Assembly: GCF_002161285.1 (NCBI RefSeq)
Contig: NZ_NFHH01000003.1
Location: forward strand, 186,001 to 250,000
Direction of reading: 5' to 3'
From: Blautia sp. An81
GTDB lineage: Bacteria > Bacillota > Clostridia > Lachnospirales > Lachnospiraceae
Length of the DNA: 64,000 bases
The notes under the pieces were generated by a model, which was given only the letters and a program-made list of their open reading frames with translations, searched no databases and was not told where the DNA came from. Below are positions 13,968 to 22,404 of this stretch, piece by piece; position 1 is the stretch's first letter, and the number at the start of each line of letters is the position of its first letter. The position numbers and the translations under genes are program-made.

Positions 13968-15180
13968 ACTGATTATAACCCATATGGACTTCCAGGGAGA
14001 AAATCTTCTGATAAGTGCCAAAGAAGAAAAAGACCGTATCTGCCAGTTTAATATTGTCCGGGAGGGAGAAAAGAAACTCCTGGGCAATATTTATATAGGC
14101 AAAGTAAAGAATATCAAGAAAAATATTCATTGTGCTTTTATTGAGATCGCTCCCGGAGAGATGTGCTATTATTCCATGGATGAAAAGGAGCCTCCGATTT
14201 TTACTAATCCGAAAAAGGATTCGGTCATGAAAATAGGAGATGAAGTGGTAGTCCAGGTGTCCAGGGAGGGAATTAAATCAAAGCTGCCCTCTGTTACAGG
14301 AAACCTGAACTTTACAGGAAAATATCTGGTCCTTACCAGTCAGAGGAAAGAGCTGGGATTTTCTGCAAAACTGACAAAAGAAGAAAAGGCCCGTATCCGC
14401 CCTGTCCTGGAGGAACACTTAACCGGACAGGAGGGGATCATTGTACGGACCAATGCCAGAGATGCTTCCTCCCAGGAGCTTTTGGAAGAGCTGACCAGAC
14501 TGAAAAAAAGGTATGAAGAGCTGAGGGACCGGGCTATGTCACGAGTCTGTTACAGCCTTCTGGAGACAGGTCTGCCGGAACCTCTCCGTATCCTTCAGGG
14601 AGTCTATGTCCGGGATCTGGAAGAAATCCTTACAGATGATGGGGAGCTTTATTCCCGGATTTCTGAGGAAGTTTCTGCAGAGAAAGAGAAAAAGGTTCCG
14701 GTGCGGCTTTATAAAGATAAGCTTCTGCCTCTGCCTAAGCTGTACCGCCTGGAAAAAGCCCTGGAGGAAGCTTTGGACCGGAAGGTTTGGCTGAAATCCG
14801 GCGGATTTTTGGTCATTGAGCAGACAGAGGCTTTTGTGAGTATTGACGTAAACTCCGGGAAATTTTCAGAAAAGAAGGATACCAGAGAAACCTTTCGGAA
14901 GATTAATCTGGAAGCAGCCAGAGAGATTGCTTTTCAGCTTCGTCTCCGGAATCTTTCCGGCATCATTCTCATAGATTTTATCAACATGGAAGCAGAAGAA
15001 GACAAAAAGGAGTTGCTAAAGTTCCTTCAGGGCTGTCTGAAAGAGGATCCTGTTAAGGCTTCTGTGGTTGATATGACTCCTTTGAACATTGTGGAAGTGA
15101 CCAGGAAGAAAGTACAGAAATCTCTTGGAGAAGAGATGAAGAGTAGAAGGGATGTGGAAAAATGGGAAAAAAGTCTGTAA
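13951..15180 (+). CDS. rng: Ribonuclease E/G family protein
   Basis: 409-residue endoribonuclease for RNA processing. The S1-like domain spans about residues 40-120 (GNIYIGKVKNIKKNIHCAFI). The DNase I-like catalytic region has SIDVNSGKFS (~residue 299) and IILIDFINM (~residue 344) with the two metal-binding Asp. It is short and lacks the long C-terminal scaffold of RNase E; the CxxC zinc-link is not visible. It starts at GTG 13951 within the preceding gene and overlaps the Nudix gene by 19 bp. Confidence 0.93.
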   Translation: MKKLSKLIITHMDFQGENLLISAKEEKDRICQFNIVREGEKKLLGNIYIGKVKNIKKNIHCAFIEIAPGEMCYYSMDEKEPPIFTNPKKDSVMKIGDEVVVQVSREGIKSKLPSVTGNLNFTGKYLVLTSQRKELGFSAKLTKEEKARIRPVLEEHLTGQEGIIVRTNARDASSQELLEELTRLKKRYEELRDRAMSRVCYSLLETGLPEPLRILQGVYVRDLEEILTDDGELYSRISEEVSAEKEKKVPVRLYKDKLLPLPKLYRLEKALEEALDRKVWLKSGGFLVIEQTEAFVSIDVNSGKFSEKKDTRETFRKINLEAAREIAFQLRLRNLSGIILIDFINMEAEEDKKELLKFLQGCLKEDPVKASVVDMTPLNIVEVTRKKVQKSLGEEMKSRRDVEKWEKSL

Positions 15181-15665
15181 TGACCACCCTTTGCTATATT
15201 GAAAAGGATGACAGCTATCTGATGCTGCACCGTGTTGTGAAGGAAAATGACATAAATAAAGATAAGTGGATCGGTGTAGGCGGTCATTTTGAAGAAGGAG
15301 AAAGTCCTGAGGAATGTCTTCTCCGGGAAGTGAAAGAAGAGACAGGACTGACGCTGAAATCCTTTGATTTCCGCGGCCTTATTACTTTTAAACTTACAGA
15401 TTCCCAGACGGGAAAAACATTGACCGAATATATGTGCCTTTATACGGCATCAGAATATGAAGGAGAGCTTACTTCCTGTGATGAAGGGGTGCTGGAATGG
15501 GTGCCTAAGGAAAAGATTAAAGATCTGGATATCTGGGAGGGGGATAAAATTTTCTTCCGCCTTCTGAAAGAGGGGCGCCCTTTCTTTTCCCTGAAAGAGT
15601 GGTATGTAGATAATGAATTAAAAGAGGCGGTATTAGATGGAAAAGCAGTTGAATTGCCAGGATAA
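15162..15665 (+). CDS. Nudix hydrolase, MutT/8-oxo-dGTP diphosphatase-like
   Basis: 167 residues. The Nudix box GGHFEEGESPEECLLREVKE followed by ETGL is complete (G-x5-E-x7-REVxEExGL). The N-terminal TTLCYIEKDDSYLMLHR matches the MutT/NUDT1 type that cleans oxidised dNTPs, but exact substrate cannot be told. The start overlaps RNase G by 19 bp and the end overlaps the CPBP gene by 29 bp. Confidence 0.9.
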   Translation: MGKKSVMTTLCYIEKDDSYLMLHRVVKENDINKDKWIGVGGHFEEGESPEECLLREVKEETGLTLKSFDFRGLITFKLTDSQTGKTLTEYMCLYTASEYEGELTSCDEGVLEWVPKEKIKDLDIWEGDKIFFRLLKEGRPFFSLKEWYVDNELKEAVLDGKAVELPG

Positions 15666-16671
15666 AGAAGAAAATCCAAAAGAGAATAAACTGAAGCCGG
15701 TTCATGGAATCCTGCTTTTTGCAGTGGTAATGATTTCCTTTTTTACCATTATTGCCTGGGCACAGAGAAAATGGGGAATGTATGGACTGGCCCTGACAGA
15801 ACTTTATCTTTTGGCTCTGTCCCTGGGAGGGGCAAAGCTTCTGAAAGTACCTGTAAAAGAAGTTTTCCCGGTAAAAAGGCCAGAATGGCAGAAGATTTTT
15901 GCAGTGCTGTTCTGCTGGATCGGCTCTTACAGTGGGGTAATCCCTCTTTCAATGATCGTGGCCTACTTTTTTCCAAATGAGATATTTTCCGTCAGCAGCA
16001 GCTTAAATAACTTTATGGCTACAGTGCCTCTGGCAGTTTCTGTATTTATAAGCTGTGTCATGCCCGCAGTCTGTGAGGAAGCCCTTCACAGAGGGTTTAT
16101 CCTGAAAAGCTTCCAGTCCAGGATATCCAGAAAGTGGGTCCTGGTGGGGCTTATGGGGCTGCTCTTTGGACTTTTTCATGGAAACCTGTGGCGGTTTCTG
16201 CCTACGGCTCTTTTGGGAGCCGCCCTTACCTATCTGATGGTGGAGACGGAAAACATGATTTATCCGGCTCTGTTTCACTTTGTGAATAACTTTTTCCCTA
16301 CCCTGTTGTCAGGTCTGACAGGGCTTGCAGAGGGAAGCGCAGAAACCCAGGCAGTAACTCAGTCTCTAATGGAAAATGGCCTGCCCCTGTATTTCCTGGG
16401 AATTTATATTGCCATGGGCTGTGTGGCGCCATTCTGCTTTTACACAGCGTCCTATCTGCTCCGCCGGGGTGTGCCGGGAAAGGAACAGCGGTATTTTACC
16501 TCTAATAAAATATTGGTGCTGCTGGTCGTTCTGACAGTAATCCCTATACTTATAGGTTCGGCTTTGTTTTTCTGGGGAATTTTTGATATGGTAATAAACG
16601 GAGGCGACAATATTTTCTTCTACCAGAACGGATATCTTATCCAAATGATTTTAAGTAATTTCAGCCGATAA
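15637..16671 (+). CDS. CPBP family intramembrane glutamic endopeptidase
   Basis: 344 residues, about eight membrane helices. The CPBP/Abi motifs are present: motif 1 CEEALHRGF (~residue 147), motif 2 LFHGNLWRF (His), motif 3 HFVNNFF. These make a membrane-embedded protease related to CAAX prenyl protease 2; substrates of bacterial members are usually unknown (bacteriocin immunity or protein processing in studied cases). Coupled by overlap to the Nudix gene and separated from rplU by its own promoter. Confidence 0.9.
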   Translation: MEKQLNCQDKEENPKENKLKPVHGILLFAVVMISFFTIIAWAQRKWGMYGLALTELYLLALSLGGAKLLKVPVKEVFPVKRPEWQKIFAVLFCWIGSYSGVIPLSMIVAYFFPNEIFSVSSSLNNFMATVPLAVSVFISCVMPAVCEEALHRGFILKSFQSRISRKWVLVGLMGLLFGLFHGNLWRFLPTALLGAALTYLMVETENMIYPALFHFVNNFFPTLLSGLTGLAEGSAETQAVTQSLMENGLPLYFLGIYIAMGCVAPFCFYTASYLLRRGVPGKEQRYFTSNKILVLLVVLTVIPILIGSALFFWGIFDMVINGGDNIFFYQNGYLIQMILSNFSR

Positions 16672-16689
16672 AAAAATGAAATTTATGTA

Positions 16690-16718
16690 TTGACGGAACG
16701 AAGGAATGATGGTAATAT
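16690..16718 (+). promoter_or_regulatory. Promoter for rplU-prp-rpmA
   Basis: TTGACG at 16690-16695, 17-bp spacer, TAATAT at 16713-16718. Confidence 0.65.
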
Positions 16719-16798
16719 ACTAGCGTATGCCGCACAAAGAGGTCGAAGTGTCCATAGCGGACCACCATATTTGGCGAGTAATGATAATAGGAGGTGCC
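16719..16798 (+). ncRNA. Ribosomal protein L21 leader (autoregulatory mRNA element)
   Basis: The ~80 nt between promoter and L21 start contain GCCGCACAAAGAGGTCG, a GTGTCCATAGCGGAC hairpin-like stretch (GTCC/GGAC) and CACCATATTTGGCGAG before the ribosome site. Position and these features match, from memory, the Firmicute L21 leader class, in which L21 represses its own operon. A covariance search would settle it. Confidence 0.6.
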
Positions 16799-16800
16799 AT

Positions 16801-17106
16801 ATGTACGCAATTATTGCAACAGGTGGTAAACAGTACAAAGTAGCCGAAGGCGATGTTATCAGAGTAGAGAAGCTTGGAGCAGAAGCTGGTGAAACGGTTA
16901 CCTTTGACCAGGTACTTGCTGTAAGCAATGACGGTTTAAAAGTTGGTGAAGATGTTGCCAACGCAACAGTAACTGCATCTGTAGTTGAAAACGGTAAGGC
17001 AAAGAAAGTTATCGTTTACAAGTATAAGAGAAAAACCGGATACCACAAGAAAAACGGTCACAGACAGCAGTTTACTAAAGTAAAAATCGAAAAGATCAAT
17101 GCTTAA
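16801..17106 (+). CDS. rplU: 50S ribosomal protein L21
   Basis: 101 residues, full length. Begins [14 protein letters not shown], ends with the basic [17 protein letters not shown] region that binds 23S rRNA. ATG 16801 follows AGGAGGTGCCAT; a longer frame upstream is just the leader. Operon with prp and rpmA. Confidence 0.98.
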   Translation: MYAIIATGGKQYKVAEGDVIRVEKLGAEAGETVTFDQVLAVSNDGLKVGEDVANATVTASVVENGKAKKVIVYKYKRKTGYHKKNGHRQQFTKVKIEKINA

Positions 17107-17111
17107 TCCCT

Positions 17112-17438
17112 ATGATTAAAGTAACGATTTATCAGAATTCAGAAGGAGAGATTACGGGAGTCTCCATACAGGGACATGCAGGTTATGCAGATAACGGCAG
17201 TGATATTGTATGTGCAGCCGTATCGGTCCTGACTCAGAATACAGTTAATTCCATCGAACAGTTTACAGAAGACAGATTTTCCGTTGATGTGGACGAAAAA
17301 GAAGGAGGTCTGTATCTCAAGATGAAGCCTGGATACTCCGGAAGATCAAAACTTCTGCTGGATTCCCTTATCCTCGGTTTACAGGGGATAGAAGAAGAAT
17401 ATATGGATTATTTGGATGTCATATTCGAGGAGGTGTAA
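17112..17438 (+). CDS. prp: Ribosomal-processing cysteine protease Prp
   Basis: 108 residues. Removes the N-terminal extension of L27 in Firmicutes. The catalytic His is in GHAGYA and the catalytic Cys in DIVCAAVS. It sits between rplU and rpmA, the standard location, and its substrate motif is visible at the start of the next gene. Confidence 0.96.
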   Translation: MIKVTIYQNSEGEITGVSIQGHAGYADNGSDIVCAAVSVLTQNTVNSIEQFTEDRFSVDVDEKEGGLYLKMKPGYSGRSKLLLDSLILGLQGIEEEYMDYLDVIFEEV

Positions 17439-17441
17439 GAC

Positions 17442-17732
17442 ATGTTAAAGATGAACCTTCAGTTATTTGCTCATAAAAAGGGAGTTGGTTCTACAAAGAA
17501 CGGACGTGATTCCGAGTCCAAAAGACTGGGCGCCAAGAGAGCTGACGGACAGTTTGTAAAAGCTGGAAACATCCTTTACAGACAGCGTGGAACAAAAATC
17601 CATCCAGGCGTAAATGTAGGCAGAGGCGGAGACGACACTTTGTTTGCATTAGTGGACGGTGTAGTACGTTTCGAGAGAAAAGGCAGAGACAAAAAACAGG
17701 TTTCTGTAGTTCCAGTAACTACTGCAGAGTAA
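17442..17732 (+). CDS. rpmA: 50S ribosomal protein L27 with Prp-cleavable N-terminus
   Basis: 96 residues. The N-terminus is [14 protein letters not shown]: cleavage by Prp after LQLF exposes the Ala-His-Lys-Lys end that reaches the peptidyl transferase centre. The body ([30 protein letters not shown]) is standard L27. A terminator follows. Confidence 0.98.
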   Translation: MLKMNLQLFAHKKGVGSTKNGRDSESKRLGAKRADGQFVKAGNILYRQRGTKIHPGVNVGRGGDDTLFALVDGVVRFERKGRDKKQVSVVPVTTAE

Positions 17733-17747
17733 TTACGATAACAGGGC

Positions 17748-17783
17748 GGCTTCAAATCATTATGGTTTGGAGCCACTTTTTTT
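17748..17783 (+). terminator. Rho-independent terminator after rpmA
   Basis: GGCTTCAAA (17748-17756) pairs with TTTGGAGCC (17766-17774), then a T7 run. Confidence 0.85.
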
Positions 17784-17810
17784 CATATGAAAGATCAGAC
17801 GGAGGATATT

Positions 17811-19103
17811 ATGTTTGCAGACAGAGCGAAAATCTATATCCGCTCAGGTAAGGGCGGCGACGGACATGTAAGCTTCAGGAGGGAGCTTTTTGTCCCCAGC
17901 GGCGGTCCTGACGGCGGAGACGGCGGAAAAGGCGGCGATGTTATTTTTGAAGTGGATAAAGGATTAAACGCCCTGAGCGATTACCGTCATAAAAGAAAAT
18001 ATGCCGCAGGAGACGGAGAGCCGGGAGGCAAAAGAAAATGCCACGGGGCGGATGGAAAAGATATTGTCCTGAAGGTTCCGGAGGGAACTGTGATCAAGGA
18101 TGCTGCCAGCGGTAAGGTGATTGCTGATATGTCAGGAGAGAATACCCGGCAGGTAGTCTTAAAAGGCGGCAGAGGTGGAAATGGAAACCAGCATTATGCA
18201 ACGTCTACCATGCAGGTGCCAAAATACGCTCAGCCGGGACAGGCTGCCCAGGAGCTGGAGGTACAGTTAGAGCTGAAAGTGATCGCAGACGTGGGACTGC
18301 TGGGATTCCCTAATGTGGGAAAATCTACCCTTCTTTCCCGGGTCAGCAATGCAAGACCGCAGATTGCCAATTATCACTTCACTACCATAAATCCTCACTT
18401 GGGTGTAGTGGATTTTGAGGGATGCCAGGGATTTGTCATTGCAGATATTCCGGGACTTATTGAAGGCGCTTCCCAGGGAGTAGGCCTGGGCCACCAGTTC
18501 CTGCGGCACATTGAGAGAACAAGAGTGCTGATCCATCTGGTGGATGCGGCGTCTACGGAAGGCCGTGATCCGGTGGAAGACATATACAAGATAAATAAAG
18601 AACTGGAAGCCTACGATCCGGAGATGATGAAGAAACCACAGGTCATAGCAGCCAATAAGATTGACGCAATCTATTCGGGAGATGAAGACCCGGTAGAGAA
18701 GCTGCGTCAGGAGTTTGAGCCTCAGGGTATCCGGGTTTTTGGAATTTCTGCAGTAAGCGGAAAAGGGCTGAAAGAACTGCTCTATTATGTAAAACAGCTT
18801 CTGGACTCTATAGACAAAGAGCCAGTTGTCTTTGAACAGGAATTTTTCCCGGAGGATATGATGATCCGTGAGAACCTTCCTTATACTGTGGAGCAGTCGG
18901 AAGAAGACGAGCATATCTTTATTGTAGAAGGTCCCAAGATTGAGAAAATGCTGGGTTATACTAACCTGGATTCCGAAAAGGGCTTCCTGTTTTTCCAGAA
19001 ATTTTTGAAGGATTCCGGAATTTTGGAGGACCTGGAAAAAGCAGGTATCCAGGAGGGGGATACGGTACGGATGTACGGATTCGATTTCGATTATTATAAA
19101 TAG
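17811..19103 (+). CDS. obgE: GTPase ObgE/CgtA
   Basis: 430-residue ribosome-associated GTPase needed for 50S maturation and growth control. The Obg domain (residues ~1-158) is glycine-rich: SGKGGDG, GGDGGKGGD. The G domain has G1 GFPNVGKS, G3 DIPGLIEGAS, G4 NKID and G5 ISAVSGKGL; a C-terminal OCT domain follows (from ~350). ATG 17811 fits GGAGG 5 nt upstream. Confidence 0.97.
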   Translation: MFADRAKIYIRSGKGGDGHVSFRRELFVPSGGPDGGDGGKGGDVIFEVDKGLNALSDYRHKRKYAAGDGEPGGKRKCHGADGKDIVLKVPEGTVIKDAASGKVIADMSGENTRQVVLKGGRGGNGNQHYATSTMQVPKYAQPGQAAQELEVQLELKVIADVGLLGFPNVGKSTLLSRVSNARPQIANYHFTTINPHLGVVDFEGCQGFVIADIPGLIEGASQGVGLGHQFLRHIERTRVLIHLVDAASTEGRDPVEDIYKINKELEAYDPEMMKKPQVIAANKIDAIYSGDEDPVEKLRQEFEPQGIRVFGISAVSGKGLKELLYYVKQLLDSIDKEPVVFEQEFFPEDMMIRENLPYTVEQSEEDEHIFIVEGPKIEKMLGYTNLDSEKGFLFFQKFLKDSGILEDLEKAGIQEGDTVRMYGFDFDYYK

Positions 19104-19112
19104 GAGTAGACT

Positions 19113-19403
19113 ATGACAAGCAAACAGAGAGCTTATTTAAAGAGTCTTGCAATGAAAATGGACCCCATTATTCAGATTGGGAAATCCAGCCTTACCCCGG
19201 AACTGACCAAGGCCGTGGAGGAGGCGCTGACTGCAAGAGAACTGATTAAGATCAGCGTGCTCCAGAACTGCTTGGATGACCCAAGAAGTCTGGCAGACAT
19301 GCTGGCAGAAAGAACCCATTCTCAGGTAGTTCAGGTTATCGGGAAGAAAATTGTTCTTTACAGAGAAGGAAAAGAAGATAAGAAAAAAATACTTCTTCCC
19401 TGA
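19113..19403 (+). CDS. yhbY: YhbY family RNA-binding (CRM domain) protein
   Basis: 96 residues, one CRM domain: TSKQRAYLKSLAMKMDP, IQIGKSSLT and the end QVIGKKIVLYR. Binds pre-ribosomal RNA, probably in 50S assembly. Located between obgE and nadD, which is common in Firmicutes. Confidence 0.93.
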   Translation: MTSKQRAYLKSLAMKMDPIIQIGKSSLTPELTKAVEEALTARELIKISVLQNCLDDPRSLADMLAERTHSQVVQVIGKKIVLYREGKEDKKKILLP

Positions 19404-19471
19404 TTTTTGCAGGGAGTTTCAATACAGGAATTTCGGCTGTCTGCCGGAGAGATGAAGAAAGAGGAGCAGTC

Positions 19472-20110
19472 ATGAGTGAAAAGAAGAAGCGCATAGGAAT
19501 CATGGGAGGAACCTTTGATCCTATCCATATCGGACATCTGATCCTGGGGGAGACTGCGTATCACCAGTTTCATCTGGACAGGATTTTATTCATGCCGGCT
19601 GGGAATCCTCCACATAAGAAGGTCAGAGAGAACCGGGCTACAGACCGTCAGAGGGTGGACATGGTCCGCTTGGCCATTGCCTCCAATCCTCATTTTTCTC
19701 TGTCTCTGGAGGAAATGCACAGGGAAGGATATACTTATACCTATCGGACACTGGAGCGGCTGAAAGATCAGAATCCAGATACAGAGTATTATTTTATTCT
19801 CGGAGCGGACTCTCTTTATACCTTTGATGAGTGGAGAGAGCCGGAAAGGATTTTGAGAGCCTGCACGATTCTGGTGGGAACCAGAAACCATACCAGTGAT
19901 GAAAAGCTTGACAGAGTCATAGGGGAGCTAGAGGATAAATATCAGGGAAATATTCAGAAGCTGGAATCCTTAAATATTGATATTTCTTCCGAGATGATAC
20001 GTTCCTGGATTGAAAAGGGAAGAAGTCTGGCTTATTATGTACCGGATCAGGTAATCGATTATATACAGAAGAATAATATTTACAAGGGTTGTGATGAAGA
20101 TGAAGTATAA
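19472..20110 (+). CDS. nadD: Nicotinate-nucleotide adenylyltransferase
   Basis: 212 residues. Makes deamido-NAD from nicotinate mononucleotide and ATP. Nucleotidyltransferase motif GGTFDPIHIGH is at residues ~11-21, GADSLYTFDEW in the middle and ISSEMIRSWI (ISSTxxR motif) near the end. Overlaps yqeK by 17 bp. Confidence 0.96.
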   Translation: MSEKKKRIGIMGGTFDPIHIGHLILGETAYHQFHLDRILFMPAGNPPHKKVRENRATDRQRVDMVRLAIASNPHFSLSLEEMHREGYTYTYRTLERLKDQNPDTEYYFILGADSLYTFDEWREPERILRACTILVGTRNHTSDEKLDRVIGELEDKYQGNIQKLESLNIDISSEMIRSWIEKGRSLAYYVPDQVIDYIQKNNIYKGCDEDEV

Positions 20111-20708
20111 TTTTGCAGAATACGAGAAAAAATTGAAAAAATATCTGGACAAAGACAGATATCGGCATACTCTTGGAGTGATGTATACTGCAGCGGCACT
20201 GGCCATGGCCCATGAGTATGATATGGAGCAGGCCCAGATGGCAGGACTTCTCCATGACTGTGCCAAATGCATTCCCAACAAAAAGAAGCTGAAGATCTGC
20301 AGAAAACAGAATATACGGATTTCATCTGTAGAACAGGCTAATCCTTTTCTTCTCCATGCAAAGCTGGGGGCTTATATTGCAGAGAAAAAATATCAGGTTG
20401 AAGATGAGGAAATCCTGTCCGCAATCCGCTGGCATACTACAGGAAAAGAAGCCATGAGCGACCTTGAGAAAATTGTATATATTGCAGATTATATTGAACC
20501 TGGAAGAAATAAGGCTCCCAGACTGCCCTGGATACGGAGAGTGGCTTTTGAAGATCTGGATGAAGGCATGTATTACATTCTGAAAGACAGCCTCTCTTAT
20601 CTGGGAAAAGGGAGTAAAGTCCTGGACCCTATGACACAGAAGGCTTTTGACTATTATGAAACTCTTCACCTGGAAAGAAAACAGAGAAAGGAAAAAAATG
20701 GAAAGTAG
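20094..20708 (+). CDS. yqeK: HD-domain bis(5'-nucleosyl)-tetraphosphatase YqeK
   Basis: 204 residues. Symmetric Ap4A hydrolysis. HD motif residues: RYRHTLGV (His), AGLLHDCAK (His-Asp), IRWHTTG (His) and VYIADYIEPGR (Asp), the usual YqeK pattern. GTG 20091, ATG 20094 and ATG 20100 are possible starts; ATG 20094 fits the upstream AAGGG. Between nadD and rsfS, the common order. Confidence 0.92.
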   Translation: MKMKYNFAEYEKKLKKYLDKDRYRHTLGVMYTAAALAMAHEYDMEQAQMAGLLHDCAKCIPNKKKLKICRKQNIRISSVEQANPFLLHAKLGAYIAEKKYQVEDEEILSAIRWHTTGKEAMSDLEKIVYIADYIEPGRNKAPRLPWIRRVAFEDLDEGMYYILKDSLSYLGKGSKVLDPMTQKAFDYYETLHLERKQRKEKNGK

Positions 20709-21054
20709 AGAAATGGTGCGTCTTGCCTGTGAGGCTATGGAAGATAAAAAAGCACAGGACATTAAGATCATTGATATTGAAAAAGTTTCCACACTGGCGG
20801 ATTATTTCATTATCGCCAGCGGAAGCAACCGGAATCAGGTACAGGCTATGGCGGACAGCGTCAGTGAAACTTTGGGAAGAGCCGGAGTAGAGCCAAAACA
20901 GATGGAAGGTTACCAGACCGCAAACTGGATCCTGTTAGATTACAGAGATGTGGTCATCCATATCTTTGATGAGGAAAACCGTCTGTTCTATGACCTGGAG
21001 CGTATCTGGAGAGACGGCATTCTGGTAGAGCGGGAAAGCTTTGATAAAGAATAG
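20698..21054 (+). CDS. rsfS: Ribosome silencing factor RsfS
   Basis: 118 residues. Binds L14 and blocks subunit joining in slow growth. KKAQDIKIIDI, DYFIIASGSNRNQVQA and WILLDYRDVVIHIF followed by YDLERIW are family features. ATG 20698 overlaps the end of yqeK by 11 bp and has AAAGGAAA upstream. Confidence 0.95.
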   Translation: MESREMVRLACEAMEDKKAQDIKIIDIEKVSTLADYFIIASGSNRNQVQAMADSVSETLGRAGVEPKQMEGYQTANWILLDYRDVVIHIFDEENRLFYDLERIWRDGILVERESFDKE

Positions 21055-21072
21055 ATAACAGAAATGTGAGAA

Positions 21073-21132
21073 CAAAGACCGCAGAAAGCTTTTGAAAGTT
21101 TCATGACTTTTCAGAGCTCTCTGCGGTCTTTT
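21073..21132. terminator. Bidirectional terminator between rsfS and lexA
   Basis: AAAGACCGCAGA at the left pairs with TCTGCGGTCTTT at the right, with further pairing inside; A and T runs flank both sides. It serves the convergent rsfS and lexA transcripts. Confidence 0.85.
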
Positions 21133-21147
21133 GTGATAGAGGAGACT

Positions 21148-21774
21148 TCAGTGCATAAAACGGAAAACGCCAATGACTCTTCCCAGGATCTGGAAAGTCT
21201 GGTCTGGCTCTACGATAATCGGCTCCATAGCATCGTTTTCCGGCTGAAGGCGGATGTATCCGTCTTCTTTATAAAAAGTCTTTACAGTGGCAGAATCATC
21301 TACCAGAGCAACTACTTTCTGACCGTTTTCCGCAGTAGGCTGTTGTTCTACAACAACATAGTCGCCGTTGAAAATGCCGGCATTGACCATGCTGTCCCCC
21401 TGGACTACCAGCATAAAGGTTTTGTTATTAGGCATATACTCTGAAGGAATAGGGAAATATCCCTCTACATTTTCCACTGCCAGAAGAGGCTGGCCGGCAG
21501 CCACTTTGCCGATAATAGGAACATTGACGGTTTCACGTCTCACCAGATTGAAATTATCATCTACGATCTCTATAGCCCGGGGCTTTGTAGGGTCCCTGCG
21601 GATATAACCGTTTTTCTCCAGAGTTTCCAGATGGGAGTGTACGGAAGATGTGGATTTTAAATTTACAGCTTCACATATTTCCCGGACAGAGGGAGGAAAA
21701 CCACGGTTCAGGATTTCATTTTTTATATATTCTAAAATTTCAGATTGTTTCTTACTGATCTTTCCATAGGACAT
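21148..21774 (-). CDS. lexA: SOS repressor LexA
   Basis: 208 residues. N-terminal winged HTH (residues 1-65; NRGFPPSVREIC, STSSVHSHLETLEKNGYI). Peptidase S24 domain with the self-cleavage site Ala93-Gly94 in KVAAGQPLL, nucleophile Ser128 in GDSMVNAGI and Lys165 in ATVKTF, all intact. Cleavage is triggered by RecA filaments after DNA damage. Transcribed divergently from the LysM gene across LexA-box-like sites, so it is likely autoregulated. Confidence 0.97.
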   Translation of the reverse strand: MSYGKISKKQSEILEYIKNEILNRGFPPSVREICEAVNLKSTSSVHSHLETLEKNGYIRRDPTKPRAIEIVDDNFNLVRRETVNVPIIGKVAAGQPLLAVENVEGYFPIPSEYMPNNKTFMLVVQGDSMVNAGIFNGDYVVVEQQPTAENGQKVVALVDDSATVKTFYKEDGYIRLQPENDAMEPIIVEPDQTFQILGRVIGVFRFMH

Positions 21775-21803
21775 AACAGATATACCTCCGATTAATTTAA
21801 ATA

Positions 21804-21832
21804 ATCATAACATAAAATCCTGATAAATGCAA
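21804..21832 (-). promoter_or_regulatory. lexA: lexA promoter
   Basis: On the minus strand TTGCAT (21827-21832), 17-bp spacer, TATGAT (21804-21809), ~30 bp before the start codon. The box at 21843-21856 lies just upstream. Confidence 0.7.
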
Positions 21833-21842
21833 ACAGATATTC

Positions 21843-21856
21843 CGAAAGTTTGTTCG
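21843..21856. promoter_or_regulatory. LexA box 1
   Basis: CGAAAGTTTGTTCG, one mismatch from the palindrome CGAAC-N4-GTTCG; placed upstream of the lexA -35. Confidence 0.7.
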
Positions 21857-21865
21857 AAAAAACTG

Positions 21866-21894
21866 TTGACAAACATTTGTTCTTGTATTATGAT
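21866..21894 (+). promoter_or_regulatory. Promoter of the SOS LysM gene
   Basis: TTGACA 21866-21871, 17-bp spacer, TATGAT 21889-21894; overlapped by LexA box 2. Confidence 0.75.
21870..21883. promoter_or_regulatory. LexA box 2
   Basis: CAAACATTTGTTCT, two mismatches from CGAAC-N4-GTTCG, lying across the -35 and spacer of the rightward promoter. Confidence 0.55.
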
Positions 21895-21908
21895 GGTCTC
21901 AAGAAAAA

Positions 21909-21936
21909 AGAACGTATGTTTGCGAATAAGTGTTCG
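21909..21936. promoter_or_regulatory. LexA boxes 3 and 4, directly abutting
   Basis: AGAACGTATGTTTG (21909-21922) is followed without a gap by CGAATAAGTGTTCG (21923-21936). Both keep the GAAC/T-N4-GTT core. They lie just after the predicted start of transcription of the LysM gene. Confidence 0.7.
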
Positions 21937-21959
21937 TGTAAGCTTCAGGAGGTATATAA

Positions 21960-22283
21960 ATGAAAAGAAGAAGAAAACAGAAAAGATTATCTTTGGCAGC
22001 TTTGTTATGCTTTGCAGTTTTTACGGCTTTCGCTGTAAGCTTTACTATGGTCAGCACCGCTGAGGCAGGAACCCAGGAATCCTGCCGCTATAAATATTAT
22101 ACAAGCGTTCAGATAGAGCCTGGAAGCAGTCTCTGGGATATAGCCCAGGAGTATGCCTCCAGCGAGTACGAAGATTTAAATGACTATATTCAGGAAGTAC
22201 GCCGGATCAATCATCTGGACGAAGACACGATCTATGCAGGGTCATATCTGTGCGTTCCCTATTATTCTTCAGAGTATAAGTAA
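21960..22283 (+). CDS. LysM-domain protein, YneA-like SOS cell-division inhibitor
   Basis: 107 residues. Basic N-terminus (KRRRKQKR), one hydrophobic segment (residues ~10-30) ending in small residues (AEAG), then a LysM domain (residues ~47-100: VQIEPGSSLWDIAQEY, VRRINHLDED, AGSYLCVPYY). This plan and the position divergent to lexA match YneA of Bacillus, which halts septation during SOS. LexA sites and a strong promoter precede it. AGGAGG is 8 nt upstream of ATG. YneA function is inferred from context; sequence similarity outside LysM is low. Confidence 0.8.
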   Translation: MKRRRKQKRLSLAALLCFAVFTAFAVSFTMVSTAEAGTQESCRYKYYTSVQIEPGSSLWDIAQEYASSEYEDLNDYIQEVRRINHLDEDTIYAGSYLCVPYYSSEYK

Positions 22284-22404
22284 GATATAAGAGTTCAGTT
22301 ATGAGAGGAACTGTCACAATAAGAACAGTGACTGACAGGAGAAGGGCTTGTGGGAAGAGAAGTTCAATGCTACAATATTTTAAAAATGTATTGAGGTATA
22401 CCCC

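Noticed and set aside
16690-16800. N-terminal extension of L21
   Set aside because: In frame but lies over the promoter and leader; L21 starts at 16801 with a proper ribosome site.
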